Source of the DNA: Fremontodendron californicum
Taxonomy: Eukaryota > Streptophyta > Magnoliopsida > Malvales > Malvaceae
NCBI GenBank assembly: GCA_030761205.1
Contig: JAULJL010000015.1
Span: 3,882,001 to 3,946,000, forward strand
Direction of reading: 5' to 3'
DNA length: 64,000 nt
Of this stretch, positions 38,071 to 50,176 are shown one piece after another; position 1 is the first letter of the stretch; each line of letters starts with the position of its first letter. The translations under genes were made by a program, and so were the position numbers. The notes under the pieces are model-generated. The model was not told the origin of the DNA. It ran no database searches and saw only the letters and a list, made by a program, of their open reading frames with translations.

Positions 38071-38554
38071 ATTGTCCAATACCAGCCCAAGGAAAAATAA
38101 AAGCCTAACAATGTGTGGTTGCAATTGTGTGGTTTAATGTGTGGTTGCAATTGTGTGGTTTAATGTGTGGTTGTAGTTGTGTGATTTAAATGTGTGGTTG
38201 TTATTAAACAACAATGTGTGGTTGCAATTGTGTGGTTTAATGTGTGGTTGTAGTTGTGTGATTTAAATGTGTGGTTGTTATTAAACAACAATGGGTGGTT
38301 GTAATTTATTTAGATTTTATATTTGTGTGGCTTGTGTTTGTCTTGGTATTGTATAAATACCCCCTCCCTTGCATTTGTAAATCATCAAGTAGTAAGCTTC
38401 AATAAGCAATAAAAGTTCTAAGTTTTCCTAAGGAGTTCTTCTCTAAAGAGTGTAGTCTAGAGTGAAGTGTAAGCATTTGTGAGTTTTCCTAAAATCTAAA
38501 CTTTCTTCTTTGAGTGGTAAAATTAGAGTTATCTACTCTAAGTTTTTCTCAACA
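38065..38554 (+). repeat. 3' LTR of copia element
   Basis: 490 bp, apparently identical to the 5' LTR at an offset of exactly 4860 bases. It is followed by the duplicated target ATCCT. Confidence 0.96.
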
Positions 38555-38855
38555 ATCCTTTGACAACAAAATCATATTGCTTTTGGTTTGTAATTGTATT
38601 TGAAAACAAGGATAATATAAACCAAAAAGATAAATTAGTAAGAACATAAATTTGATAAATATTACATTTTTCTCATAATGTAATATAATCTCAGAGAGAA
38701 ATACTATTGTGATTACCCAAAATTATAAAATTTTGACACGACAAAAAATATAATATTTTGGAATTTCAAAAATATTATTAAACCAAATAAAGAATCTTAT
38801 GATAAAATATAAAATTTCGAATAATAATATAACATTTTTCGAATCAAACACCTTT

Positions 38856-40615
38856 ATAAATGGTAAGGTGCGGGATAATTCGAGAATGCTATGTAGAAAG
38901 GCATCTAGAAACCCTTCATTTCAAAAGAAAATGAAAACGTAGGGGCAGCCTCTTTTTAGGCTCCCCCTCCGACCCCTCTCTCCTTCTTTCAGGATCCAAT
39001 TGATTTACACAAAATTTCAAAGAATATATATATATATATATATTTGTTTTTATATATTAATAATAAATTTTTTAATTTAAAAAAAAAATAAAAATTATCA
39101 CATATTTTATATAAATATATATTTATTATATTTTAAAATATGTATCATATTTTTAATTTTACTTATAAAATTTAAAATTTTATTAATAAAATATTAAATA
39201 ATTATATATATATATATGGGCCTCATTATCAGCCGACATCAATGGGACCCTTCCTTTCCTCCTCTATCGGTAGGTGATGACGTGATGCATCGTGCATTGG
39301 GATGTAAAAAATGATTGATTATCATGAGCTATGATGCAGTGCATTGATGTCAAAAGAAGAAAAATATATATAAATAAAAAAATAAAAAAATATTAATCAA
39401 TGTTTAGTATTTACAAAAAAAATATATATATAATGAATGTATTATTTTTTTTTTAATTTAGTAAAAATAAAGTATTAAATATAGTTTATTTTTAAATAAT
39501 AAATAAATAATTTTTAACTGGTGCTTATAGACATCAATTAACCGGTTCCATAAAATAAAATTTGGCCATGAATAATATACAAAAGTTGTTTCAGGTTTTT
39601 TTATTTAAATTTTTTTAACGGATGTTTTTAGAGTATTTTTTAAAGTTAATTAATATATTATTTATGATGATAATATTATATTAAATACAAAAATAAATAA
39701 TTTTATTTATTATTTTTAATATATTAATTAAAAATATTATTATATTTAATATATATATTTTTAAACTCCAAAGATTTGATCCAGTTAAGCGTAAAACAGA
39801 ATCGAGTAAAATAAATACATCCATTGTTTGCAGAGAGGGAAACATTTAACATTACATCATTGGAACAAGATTTGTCGGCAAACCCTTCCTTTTAACCCAC
39901 CCGCCGCTGCTCATTTCTTAGTACCACTTTGCATTGCATGGACAAATTTATCTCGATTACTATTGGCTGCGTAAAAAGCGCAGGGGAGCAATAAAAAATT
40001 AAAAATGTCGGTTGGGCCCCACGAACCACTTTGGGCGGGCGATTTGTGTCGCAACAGTTTAATGGTTTTGCCCAGAAAAAAAAAAAAAAAGTTTTTAAGT
40101 TTTAAGTTTTAACCCACGAGAAGAGTTGAGCAGACGAATATGAAAGAAAGATCCTTTTTAATCTGGCTCGCTCTCCAACACGTGTGCGTTTTGACGGGGC
40201 CCATCAACTACCTCCGCCAACTGTAAATCCCACGTCACAACTCCACCTGCCTCCATGTCGTGTCTAGCTTCATGTCAGTCTCCTATTGGCTACATCGATG
40301 GGAACTCGCTCCCTCCCTCTGCCATCATGTTGCATTTCTTACATGCCTATATCCTTCCATTCTAGTTCTACTAAGATCTAAACGAATCAAGATACTTATC
40401 CGAACATTTCCAATCGGATTATTTGTTTATTGATTAGAGTGATTCACACGTTTTTATCAAATTTTTTAATATTATAAAATATAAATAATATTATAATCGT
40501 TATTTACATATACATTTAAAGTTGATTAAAATACTAAATTTTTTAAAATTATTTTATTTTTATATTTTTATTATATTCAAATAAATTTTTATTTCAAACG
40601 AAATATTAATTTATG
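38856..40615. other. Intergenic DNA
   Basis: No gene seen. A short bulged hairpin (GGGGCAGCCT / AGGCTCCCC) lies at 38942-38966. About 39800-40350 is more GC-rich with several ACGTG boxes, but there are no exons I can support. Confidence 0.45.
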
Positions 40616-40619
40616 TTAA

Positions 40620-40742
40620 AAGTTTATTTGGATACAAATTAAATATTAAAGACTTATTTGAATATAAATTAAATTTTAAGAGTTTATTTGAATGCAGATT
40701 TAAGGTTAATGATTTATTTGAATATAATAAAAGTATAAAAAT
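40620..40742. repeat. Four-copy 30-bp tandem repeat
   Basis: The block (g/a)(t/c)ttatttg(a/g)at recurs at 40622, 40652, 40682 and 40712, an exact 30-bp step, each followed by an AT-rich spacer. Confidence 0.7.
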
Positions 40743-41573
40743 TTACTTATATAAAATGATAAAATTAATGATTTTTTTGGGGGTTATTTTAGCCTTTAAA
40801 ATTTTATTTGAGTTTTATTTTAAATTCAAATTCGAGTTCAAATGGAGCTTTCAAGTTTATACATAAATTAATGATATTGGATCTAATTAAATTGAGTTTG
40901 AATGAAATGTGAAGTGCGGCCAAGCTTGAGCTTTGAATTTTTTAATCGAATAAAGTTCGAACTCAACATCATATCGATTCAATTTGACTTTGTAATTCAT
41001 TTATATTTCACGTACTCAATTATGATAATTATAGTTAAATTAAATGAAATAAAATAAAATATAAAGTTTATTATAAAGTTTGAAAAAGAATATCAATTTG
41101 AATAGAATTAATGTGAGATGCTACATTTTTATCTTTAAAAGTTATATTATATATTTATACAAAATATCGTTAATTATTTTTTTAACATCTATAAATCCAA
41201 AACACATCTCATCAAATAAATGCTATTTACAAGTCTTTATTGTTTGTACTTTGCCATCCCATGTGCCGATAATAAAATATTCTCTATCTTAGTTATACTA
41301 ATTATTGAAGTCTCCCATTAGAATTATTGAAGTCTCAAAACTGGATAGTTAGAAGTCCGCATCTTAATAATTGATTTACTGTTCTATATAAATATAGTCA
41401 TATATGATTTTTATTTACTAAATAAACGCATTAATTAATTAATTACTGTTAGTGAAAATTAAATAAATATAAAACTTATTTTTTGAGTTAATTTTTTAAA
41501 TTACCAATATAAAATTGGGTAAATATGAAAAATATGCCTTCAATAAGTAAATAATTGTTAAATGGTCTAATGA
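40743..41573. other. AT-rich intergenic DNA
   Basis: No gene seen. The stretch 40800-41000 resembles decayed dispersed repeat sequence (gagttcaaatggagc; gcttgagctttgaa). Confidence 0.45.
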
Positions 41574-42040
41574 ATAAAAATTATTTAAAAAAGAGAAATG
41601 AAAAATTAGAAATTGTTATAAAGGATATTGTAAAGACAAAATTATCCTTGATAAAAAACTTTCTTTTCTTTTTTCTCTTATTTTTTAATTTACTTTTTAA
41701 TTAAAAAATAAATTTTTTTTGAAAATAATTTTTTTTTAATTTTAAAAAATAAATTTTAAAATTTTTTTATTTACGTTTTTTAATTAAAAAATTTTAAAAA
41801 ATAAAAATAATATTTTTAAAATTAATTTTTCTTTATTTTTTAAATTTTAAAAAAATAAATATTTTAATATTTTATTTTTTAAATTTATTTTCAATTAAAT
41901 TTTTTTAAAAATAATATTTTCTTAATAAAAGAAAAAGGAAAAGTAAGTTTTTTCATTAAGGATAATTTTGTCTTTACAATATCTTTTATAACAATTTTTA
42001 ATTGTTCATTTCTCTTTTTCAAATAACTTAATTCTATTTG
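41574..42040. mobile_element. Foldback (MITE-like) element
   Basis: Two long arms are reverse complements of each other. Left, about 41578-41700, contains GAAATGAAAAATTAG, ATTGTTATAAA, ATATTGTAAAGACAAAATTA and TCCTT. Right, about 41915-42030, contains the complement of each in reverse order. Identity over about 100 bp is roughly 85-90% by eye. The AT-rich centre also pairs partly, so nearly the whole 470 bp could fold into one hairpin. It has no coding capacity. Confidence 0.8.
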
Positions 42041-42529
42041 AAAAAAAAAATGTAGGTTTTTCCAATTTGATCATCACAGTTTGAGGCATATCTCTATGAG
42101 CAATGAATAGAAATGAAGCAAAGCAAAGCCAAAAAAAAAATTTAAAAGTAAAGATCAATCATTTTTATATCAATCTAAATTTTTCAAAAAAATAGCTAAC
42201 AACTAAAAAAAATATTTTACACAAGATTATCCAAATAATAAAAAATATTAATTTTTTCAAAAAAATAAATTAATTTCTCAAAAATTATTTTTTAGGAAAT
42301 AAACAGATCTTTGTTTATATATTTCCCAAATTGTGTGTTTTAATGTTGATGAATTTGAAATATTGATGAGAATGATATCAATGATTGAGGGGTTTTGTAA
42401 AAAAATTAAAAGATGGGACCAAATTCAAGCAATAGAGACCCAAGTATGATCGGCTAGTAGCAAGAGATTGTATCCTGATTGGGGCCTCTTCAGGATACGA
42501 TTTGTGTTGACCTGACCCTCATACACTCA

Positions 42530-42775
42530 TTAATCACGTACAAAAAGATATGATAATATTGTACACGATACGATATGAAAAAAATAATTAAAATACGTAA
42601 AAAAAAACACGATACGACATAAAAAATAACACGAATATATGAATGTCTCAAAATTTATATAATACGAATTATTAACGTATCAAAATTTATATAAATATAA
42701 AATATCTTAAACACGATTATGATTCGACAAACTACATAAATACGATACGGATACACGAATTATCAGATCTACATA
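42530..42775. repeat. Decayed dispersed repeat (ACACGATACGA type)
   Basis: Recurrent cacgatacga, acacgaat and gatacggatacacg motifs end in gaattatcagatctac, a wording common to dispersed plant repeats whose ends read gaattatcaggtcta. Diverged, with no firm ends. A short CAC run lies just after it, near 42796-42811. Confidence 0.45.
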
Positions 42776-42811
42776 CAAAAGACGGTGATATCAGCATCAC
42801 CACCACCACCG

Positions 42812-43360
42812 TACATTAATACATTAGCTGCATCACTGTCCACACGACTGGCTTAATTAATTCAACCATGCTTTTTTCCCCCTACTCTGATCTGATCGGC
42901 TCCTCAAATTTGTCCTCCATCTCATCAAGTCCTTGTTCCAGTTTATATCTTCAGCTTATCTATAAAACTAGAGATTCGGATATCCTCTTCTTAAATTTAT
43001 TTATTAATACCAATATCCAATACATTTCATCTTCTTATTTAATTTATCTTTACCTAACTAATTAATTAACACAAGAATTAACTTGTTATCTGTAATTATA
43101 TTTCATTGTCAAATATGATTAGTGTTTTTGTTAAGGTTGTTCCGAAATGGTGATGATTTAGATAAAGAATTGAAAAATCGAATCATTATGGAATATGTTT
43201 TTTTTTTTCTTGTTTTTGATGGAAGAACAAATTAAAATGATTAATCTCCTTTTATATATGTATACATATAGTGATATTTTGTGATTCATTCTCATCTCTT
43301 TCACCAATCCAAAAGTGAATGGTATATGATTCATCAATTAGAATGATATCTAGTGCGTTT
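42812..43360. other. Intergenic DNA
   Basis: No gene recognised. Confidence 0.4.
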
Positions 43361-43500
43361 AAGTTTTATTTGAATGTGTGGTGGAAAGGGATTCTCACTG
43401 CTTCGAAATCTCAAAACGGCATTAAATCCTTATTGGTTCAATGACAAAACGATATTTTAACGTTATGAGAATCCTTTCCATCATGCATCCAAATGAAGCA
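43361..43500. mobile_element. Short MITE, about 140 bp
   Basis: Left arm near 43363-43398 (ATTTGAATGTGTGGTGGAAA, then GGGATTCTCA) pairs with the reverse complement of 43466-43500 (ATTTGGATGCATGATGGAAA, then GGATTCTCA). Roughly three quarters of positions match across 35 bp. The centre is unique and non-coding. Confidence 0.65.
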
Positions 43501-46500
43501 TTAATAAAACGAATGTCAACAATTAATTAAATCATAAAAATGAAGCCAATTTTGCAAAATAAAAAGGACTTGATGGGATACTAGTGAACCATATTCACAA
43601 GGATTACCATATTGAAGATTCTAATCAACAAGCTGTTTGAAATATCAAAATGGACATAATCTATGTCTTTGAACAAAGGAAGAGGTGCCTCACATCACAT
43701 TTTCATTATTATCCTTTTAACCCATCTCTTTCCAAAAGGATGACAACCAATTGACAAGAAAGCTCAACTATCACTTTGCGATAATGGGATTAGACATTGT
43801 GCTAAATCCTCTTTAAAATTCCCTAATAATTTCACATATGCTATTGGAAAAAAAAAAAACCTTTTTTTCCCATCCCTTGAGGCGCCAGGAACAATTGATG
43901 TTAACGGCCCAAGGGTTGCACACAATTTACACAATAATGTCCCACTCTTTTTTCTTCTTTATTTTTCTTTTTCAGCTGAAGGAAGCACTTCACGTTGCTC
44001 CTTATGTGCCTAGCTAGAGAGTCCTTGGCACTAAGAGAGGGGTCTATTCAAGATGACCATTAATGTATCCCACTAAACCAGGTACATTAACATTTAGAGG
44101 CGACATAAGCACATGCATTTGTCATATTACATCTCTATTAAACACTCAACTAAGACTGATTTCAGCTTTACCTGTAGCAATTGACCTTATCGTTATCGTT
44201 TTATATCGAAATGATAAGATACTTTGAGGTCTTAAGATTGCATTTCAAGAATAACAAGCTTTTTTTTTTTTTTTAGTAAATGTAATTGATTGAATGTAAA
44301 AACATGGCTGATTTCATCAGCTTTGCTTTTTGCTAAACAAAAATTTGCAGGCTACCATCATAATTTGTGAAATAGACAAGCCCTGAATCTTTTTTTTAGT
44401 TAGTCACAACTCACAACTGAAAACTGTATTTAACCCCAAAGTAAAATGTCAAAAAGTAGTGGCTTTTGGGCATTGAAAAAAAAGAGTTTCAGCTTTTAAT
44501 TATAATCTACTATATGATTTATGCTTTTAACTGATTTAGAGAGACCAAAAGTATGATGGGCAATTTGACTTTAATGAGAAGGAAGAAATTAAAGCATTAC
44601 AAGGGGGGATTAACATATTTAACCCCCAATCAATCATCAAAATTCAAAAGCTTTGGCAAGTTGATTAAAGCCTTGTCGAGCTTTGTCAAGCTAAATGCTT
44701 GTTGTCTCCCCTTAACTTTGAATAATTACATCTCCCCCTTTTGCTTATAGTGGGAAATGATCATAGTCAACTTTCATCACATATTACATCATTGACCCTC
44801 CCCTCCTTTTTTTTCTGAAATTGGTAATTATTTTACCCTTATGAACAATAATATTATTTATTATCTTTCACAAACTTTTTTTTTTTTTTTTTGAGGAAGC
44901 TAAGCTGTATATGGAACTGCTTTCTTCTTCTCCAGGGTCTAAAATATCCTTCAGGAATTTGTTGAAAGCAATAATTAAGAAAGAGCATATTTGAAGATAA
45001 AAGAAAGTGGGGGTTGACAAGGACAATGTTTGATTGATAATTTTCCCTTTCCAGTTCAGAAAAAATGTACCAAAGGCACGTACTGATCAGTGACAATCAC
45101 TCGAATAAGAGCCATTTGTTCATGAGGGTTTCCAGTAATCATTGGCTCAAGTGAAAAGTCTTAATCATCGGAAATTTAGATTATGCATGATTGCGGACAT
45201 ATTTTCCATCGCATATTATGTTTATCGTGGTTGTGAACATAATAAATATTATCGTGATTAATATTAACGACGAAAATCAAAATCGTAAAATAACGATTGT
45301 AACGTAATGTTACTGTCACTATTTAAATCCTTGCTAATTACAAGCATATTTTTTGAGAAATGAATTTTGCCAGGATTCGATCTCAACGCTTATAAATTTT
45401 TCTTAATCAATTCTTATTAGTATGATCTCCTTTGTACCAAAAATAAATAATTAAATACAATTTGCTTACAGCATACTGATGCACCTATGGATAGTTATGG
45501 ATTCGAAAGGTCAGAAGCATAAAAACTTTAAAAGAAGGATAAAAGAACAGCATGTCAACTGATAAACTAAATTCACTTCGGTGTTTTTGATAATCCTGCC
45601 CTACCCTAAAGATTATGAATTAAACTCAAGAGAAAGAAAAGAAAAGGTTGGTAAAAGTAATAGTCGGGGCGCATGCAATTTTAGATGAATAATCCTCTTT
45701 CTCTTTGGTTTTCTTTTGTAAAAAAAACAACGAAATTTTTTTCTGTGGAAATTAAAATGAAAGAAATATTACTGATCACCAGTAAAAAACAGAAGAAAAA
45801 AAAGGGTATATATTAGTTGAAATAATTTCAATGTAGATTATAAAGTGATCGGGGTATCAATATTTAGAGTATATAAATATTTCAAAACTTTTGGGTATTA
45901 TCCTCAGGTTTCCAAGCAAAAATAAATAATAAAAAGAATTAGAATAATCGGACTAATTTGAACCCTGACAAAAAATTAAATTAATCTGAACCCTGACAGA
46001 AAAATGAATCCACTCTAATTGGGCTGACAGGCTGGGCTAAATCCTATAGAAAAACTTAAAGACTGTATCATTATTGATTTCTCAAAATTTAGCAAGTTTC
46101 TTGATTTTACCAAGTTTCAACCAATAAGAAGAAATATATAGCCCTGCACAACAAAGTAATGGATTAATCTTGTTATCCAATCACCAATTGTAATCTATTG
46201 GGTGAACAATTTGAAAGCTTGGAATCGGTGAACCAATCAATGATTTCTAAACAAATTTAGGAGCTTACTGAAATATCTGGATCATTAGATATACAAGCAA
46301 GAGGAGAAATCAGCAGCATATTAAGCTAACATAACATGTACATGATGAAAATAGAATCAATCTGCATCTGAAAAGCGAACTTGCTTGATAAGTAAGTGAG
46401 AATCAATCTGCATAAAAATCAAGAATTGAGTTATCCAACTGAGCTATTCTACTCATTGCAGGAAGGGTGCAGCCTTAGAAATTTAGATTGGAAAGATGTG

Positions 46501-46525
46501 TTGATTTTTGACTCTCGGTACCAAT
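43501..46525. other. Intergenic DNA
   Basis: No gene seen. A block at about 45175-45330 (atattatcgtgattaatattaacgacg; gtaatgttactgtcac) looks like a decayed dispersed repeat. 46511-46525 reads on the - strand as ATTGGTACCGAGAGT, like a degenerate primer-binding site next to the LTR-like sequence that follows. Confidence 0.4.
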
Positions 46526-47036
46526 TGTAGTTTTGTGCTACAGTACCGATTTGCTACAGTAACTTTATCTCGGGATGCTACAGTAACTTCCGAAAAACAA
46601 CTCTTTTATTAATATGAGAAAAGACCAAATATACACTAGACACACTCTTTTAATATGCACTCACAACTTCACTCTTTCACTCATATCTTTTTCTTCCTTT
46701 TTCTCTCTACTCACCACTCTTCATTTCTCCACCTATTTCTTCCCTTTTTCTCTCTACTCACCATTCTTCCTTTTCTTTCTCATCTACTCACCACACTACA
46801 TCTAACAACTTACATCCCACCCTATTTATAGCTTTCTATGTTGGTTACTAAACCAACCTAGAATGTTCTAGTGTGTTGGTTTAATATTCTAGAGAAAGAA
46901 CAATAAAAAATCTAGAGAGAACTCTAGAAAGAAGACTTAAGAAAATTTTAGAAAAACCTAGAGAAATAATAAAGTTTGGAGAGAATTCTAGATGAGAAAA
47001 TTCTAGAGGAGTTGTTGACTTTAACAAGATGTAGTA
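46526..47036 (-). mobile_element. Truncated LTR (copia-like), reverse orientation
   Basis: On the - strand it starts TGTTAAAGTCAACAAC and ends AAAACTACA, 511 bp. It has a TATA box (TATAAATA, 46830-46823) followed by a pyrimidine/purine-biased leader, and the word tgctacagta occurs three times near its 3' end. The next bases, ATTGGTACCGAGAG, resemble the tRNA-Met primer site seen in the intact copia element. No second LTR or coding region follows, so it is a remnant. Confidence 0.5.
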
Positions 47037-48738
47037 TCAAATGTTTTATATGATTAAAAGGCTTACTTTTCACAGCCTCTGCGCGGGATAAGAACCCTCA
47101 TCGGCTGACTCTGTCAACATAAAAGGATATACTCTGTTAGCCTCGAGCAAGCAGAAGTTGAGGGCCTTGGCGCATTTTTTTCATTGGCATGGTGAATGCA
47201 AATCGGACAGTATTGAATTTCGTTGAAGAGCTGAGCGAAGTGGTATCAGAAATTTTGAAGTAATTCTGCAAATCTTATCATTATCATTAGGATGGAAATT
47301 TGAATTCCACATTTACAATTTGATTTGGTGGAATGGGAATATGTAATCACGGATCCTTTACATCTAAAGGCTCAGCTTGAATCAAGGGAAATTTGAAGGA
47401 AAAAGAACATGCATTTCTTAGATTTTATTTTCTTGTGTTTGGTGGACATGGAAAATATGAAAGTAAATTTTTGTAAGAAAAAATCGGGAGAAAAAAAAAA
47501 ATTTCCCACCTTTCTCCTTCAAAATTTTGAGGAATCTGTGGGAAAATTTTTCGACCTCTACTTTCCTTATATTTTTCATCAAAAGAAAAGGAAATACACA
47601 TAACAGAGAATCAGAACACCATTTTCAATAAAGTGAAAGTTTGGCAACGGCGATTCTCGTCGGGATCATCAATGGATGATGGATCTCCAACATCGAAGAA
47701 TGAGGTTCGCGAGATTGATCATCACTGGTAGGGCCTAGCGACGGATAACTTGGGTTGTTTATGAGCTTAGTGGATGATGTTCATGGCTGCCTATGAGAAA
47801 CATCATTTTTGGTGAAGTTGGATTAAGGGAAATGTTGGGTGTGACACACTATAATATTGTTGACTTTTTTCTTTTACTAGAAAATAACCCGCACAATGCT
47901 GCGGACGAAAATATTTGCATTTTAATTTGAATTTTTTAACCGAAAAAATAGTTCCAGTGTACATTAATAATTACAAAATTATAATGAAAATATGCTTAAG
48001 ATGAAATCAAGTTTTGTTCAAGTCAAATTTATTTATGTGTAAGGGGAGTGGTGGAATGGTAAAATCTATATAACATACCCATTTTTTTTTGTTGCAGTTG
48101 ATTACATATTGCTATTATATAACTGAAGCAGAAATAAAAGTCAGACAGAACAATAAGTAATTTCGAATAGGTTTTCAACATAAAATCTTAACCTCTCATG
48201 CACTGTTACTGAATCTCTGGGAAAATGAAGTGCTGGATATTCAATCTTTATGAAGTCAATCAAGCATCTTACCATCTCGTTTCAAAAAGCAGTAACAGTT
48301 GGTAACTAAACACATTTCATACACATATGGTTGCATTGTTTGTGAAAATAAAAGCAAATCTGCAATGTCAATATAACCATAAGTTGCATTCGCAATTATA
48401 TAATTATAAGTTTCAGATGTCTAACTTGCTAATATCTTAATAGCATTAGAAGTAGCAGATATAGCTTTCGTAACTTGATCATCAGAAATTTGAGTTTTTA
48501 TACCAACTTAGCATCAGCCAATTTTCCAAGTTAGAGGGAGAGAATAAAGGAAGATTTATCTCTGCAAAATATACATTATACATTCTTTTGATATCAATAT
48601 TCTTTCAAAAGTTCTTGGAGTTCATATACATAGTTTATGAACGAAAGATTGGTTCTAAATGATCAAGTTCGCTACTTACACTATATTCTTAACAGCCACG
48701 CCAGCTTAAAAGTTCCAAAACATTCCCATTGAGCTGAT
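47037..48738. other. Intergenic DNA
   Basis: No gene recognised. A repeat start (actagaaaataacccgcac) at 47877 resembles the one at 62880. Confidence 0.4.
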
Positions 48739-50176
48739 CTATGCCCTGCAGTTCAAGTCCATTGCTTTTGGACCCGATTCAATGTCATTGTGGCATTGGC
48801 TGTTGAGATCAAATGACCCAAACAATCCAGACTTTCTCAATCGACTATCAGTTTCCTCCTCAGGAAGCTCTAATCTTTTAGCTAGTGGTTGCTAAACACA
48901 TATACTATCAGAAATGTTACTCCTACTTCTTTTCTTTCCATTAGCTTGATTGCTTGAACCACTAATCAAAGGCTTCTTTTCTGGGTAAACCACTAAGTAA
49001 AGTTCAGCAGAAGTATTAGACTTTCGCCCACAGCTCTCAGAAGATGTCAATGAGCTCTCCATGAAACATATAGTACCTCTCATTGGCTTTTTTTCTATTT
49101 CTTTTAAGCTTGAACCTCCTACTTCTGTCAATTATGAAAATGAAGAACTTGTGCAACCATTACCAAGCCTTCTTTACAACAGAGACCAAAAACAATCAAA
49201 TTTGAGCGACTTGATCTGACAATCCTTTCTTTATGTCATATTTTAGCCTCATAATAAGGACATGTATAATTCAAACCACCCAAACTAAGGGGCTCAAAAA
49301 ATTCCCCTGTGAAAATAAACAAAGACAGAAACGAAAAGTCCAATAAAAGCATGAAAAAAAAACAACCATTAAAAACAAAGCTCCACTTGTAACAGGGTTA
49401 CAGTAAACAATTAACTTATACCTTTCAAAGATATAACCAAAAAAAATGACAACTTTGAACAAAATCCAAGAGACAGAAAGGTCTAAAAGAGAAACAAAGA
49501 CAAATAAGCAAATCCACAGGTTGAGATAAAGAACTTATGATTAACAGTGGAATCATAGACAAAGTTTTTTCCATAGAAAAATGTAGTAGAAAGTGGAGAC
49601 TGAACCAAAGACCCTGTTGAACTTTAGATTTTTAAAAAACAGCTATGAAGAACAATAAAACCTTGGAACACCATAAGACAAAATCTATTAATTTAAAGCT
49701 AAAGTATTTACCACAATTTCTATCATCAGCAGCTTGATGTCTGGCCTCACTAATCTTTGTATCTGCCCGAGAGTGGCTAATAGAATTGCTTGATTCACTT
49801 GCATAATTCATGTATGGCGCATAGCGAGAAAGCGAAGTGAACCACTCTCATGAAGAAAAGCCACATCAAAAATTGTTGAAATAGTTTGCAATTCCCTGTC
49901 AACATTAACGATAGAATGTAAACTTCAATTATCCAAAAAAAAAAATAGAATGTTGCTTAAATCGTTTAACAACTCTTTCATTGGTTAACGGAGCTGAATT
50001 GCATCTTGTAACAGTACCGGCAAAAGCTTCATTAGCAACGGGTGAACCTTGTAAAGTATTATGGTTTTTCCTATTTCTAAGTTGCCGATTCCTAATACTT
50101 CAATCCTCTTGACTCTATTTAAACTCAATGACTCACGACAATCCATAGCACAAAGGTTGGACACAAAGCTTTGCAA
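48739..50176 (-). pseudogene. Decayed multi-exon gene, unidentified
   Basis: Several - strand blocks read like conserved protein but are broken. From 50176: FVSNLCAMDCRESLSLNRVK and so on to about 50048, after which the plausible continuation (SPVANEAFAG, NERVVKRFKQ) is one base out of frame. Block 49895-49712, between acceptor GACAG and donor GTAAAT, starts ELQTISTIFDVAFLHESG but meets a stop. Its second half (YMNYASESSNSISHSR) is in another frame. Block 49137-48892 (acceptor TGACAG) ends at TAG, yet the same frame continues as QPLAKRLELPEEE to a stop at 48739, ending MDLNCRA. I do not recognise the family. At least two frameshifts and one stop suggest a pseudogene. An alternative is a real gene whose splicing I have misread. 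Confidence 0.4.

Larger units (their letters stand above)
33200..38559 (+). mobile_element. Ty1/copia LTR retrotransposon, structurally complete
   Basis: Element 33205-38554 (5350 bp) is flanked by the target duplication ATCCT at 33200-33204 and 38555-38559. The parts in order are: 5' LTR, primer binding site, leader, one long gag-pol frame, polypurine tract, 3' LTR. Protease-integrase-RT-RNase H is the Ty1/copia order. The LTRs look identical base for base, so insertion was recent on an evolutionary scale. The polyprotein has one in-frame amber codon, so this copy is probably not autonomous. Confidence 0.97.
32941..38855. mobile_element. Terminal-inverted-repeat element split by the copia insertion
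   Basis: The left end AAAGCGCATTTGATTC and the reverse complement of the right end, AAAGGTGTTTGATTC, match with one indel. The similarity continues through AAAAATCTTACATTAT versus AAAAATGTTATATTAT. Without the retrotransposon and its duplicated 5 bp, the element would be about 560 bp with no coding capacity. It resembles a MITE that later received the LTR element. Confidence 0.5.

Noticed and set aside
46427..46441. TAGCTCAGTTGG on the - strand, like a tRNA D-arm
   Set aside because: No B box or acceptor stem follows; isolated chance match.
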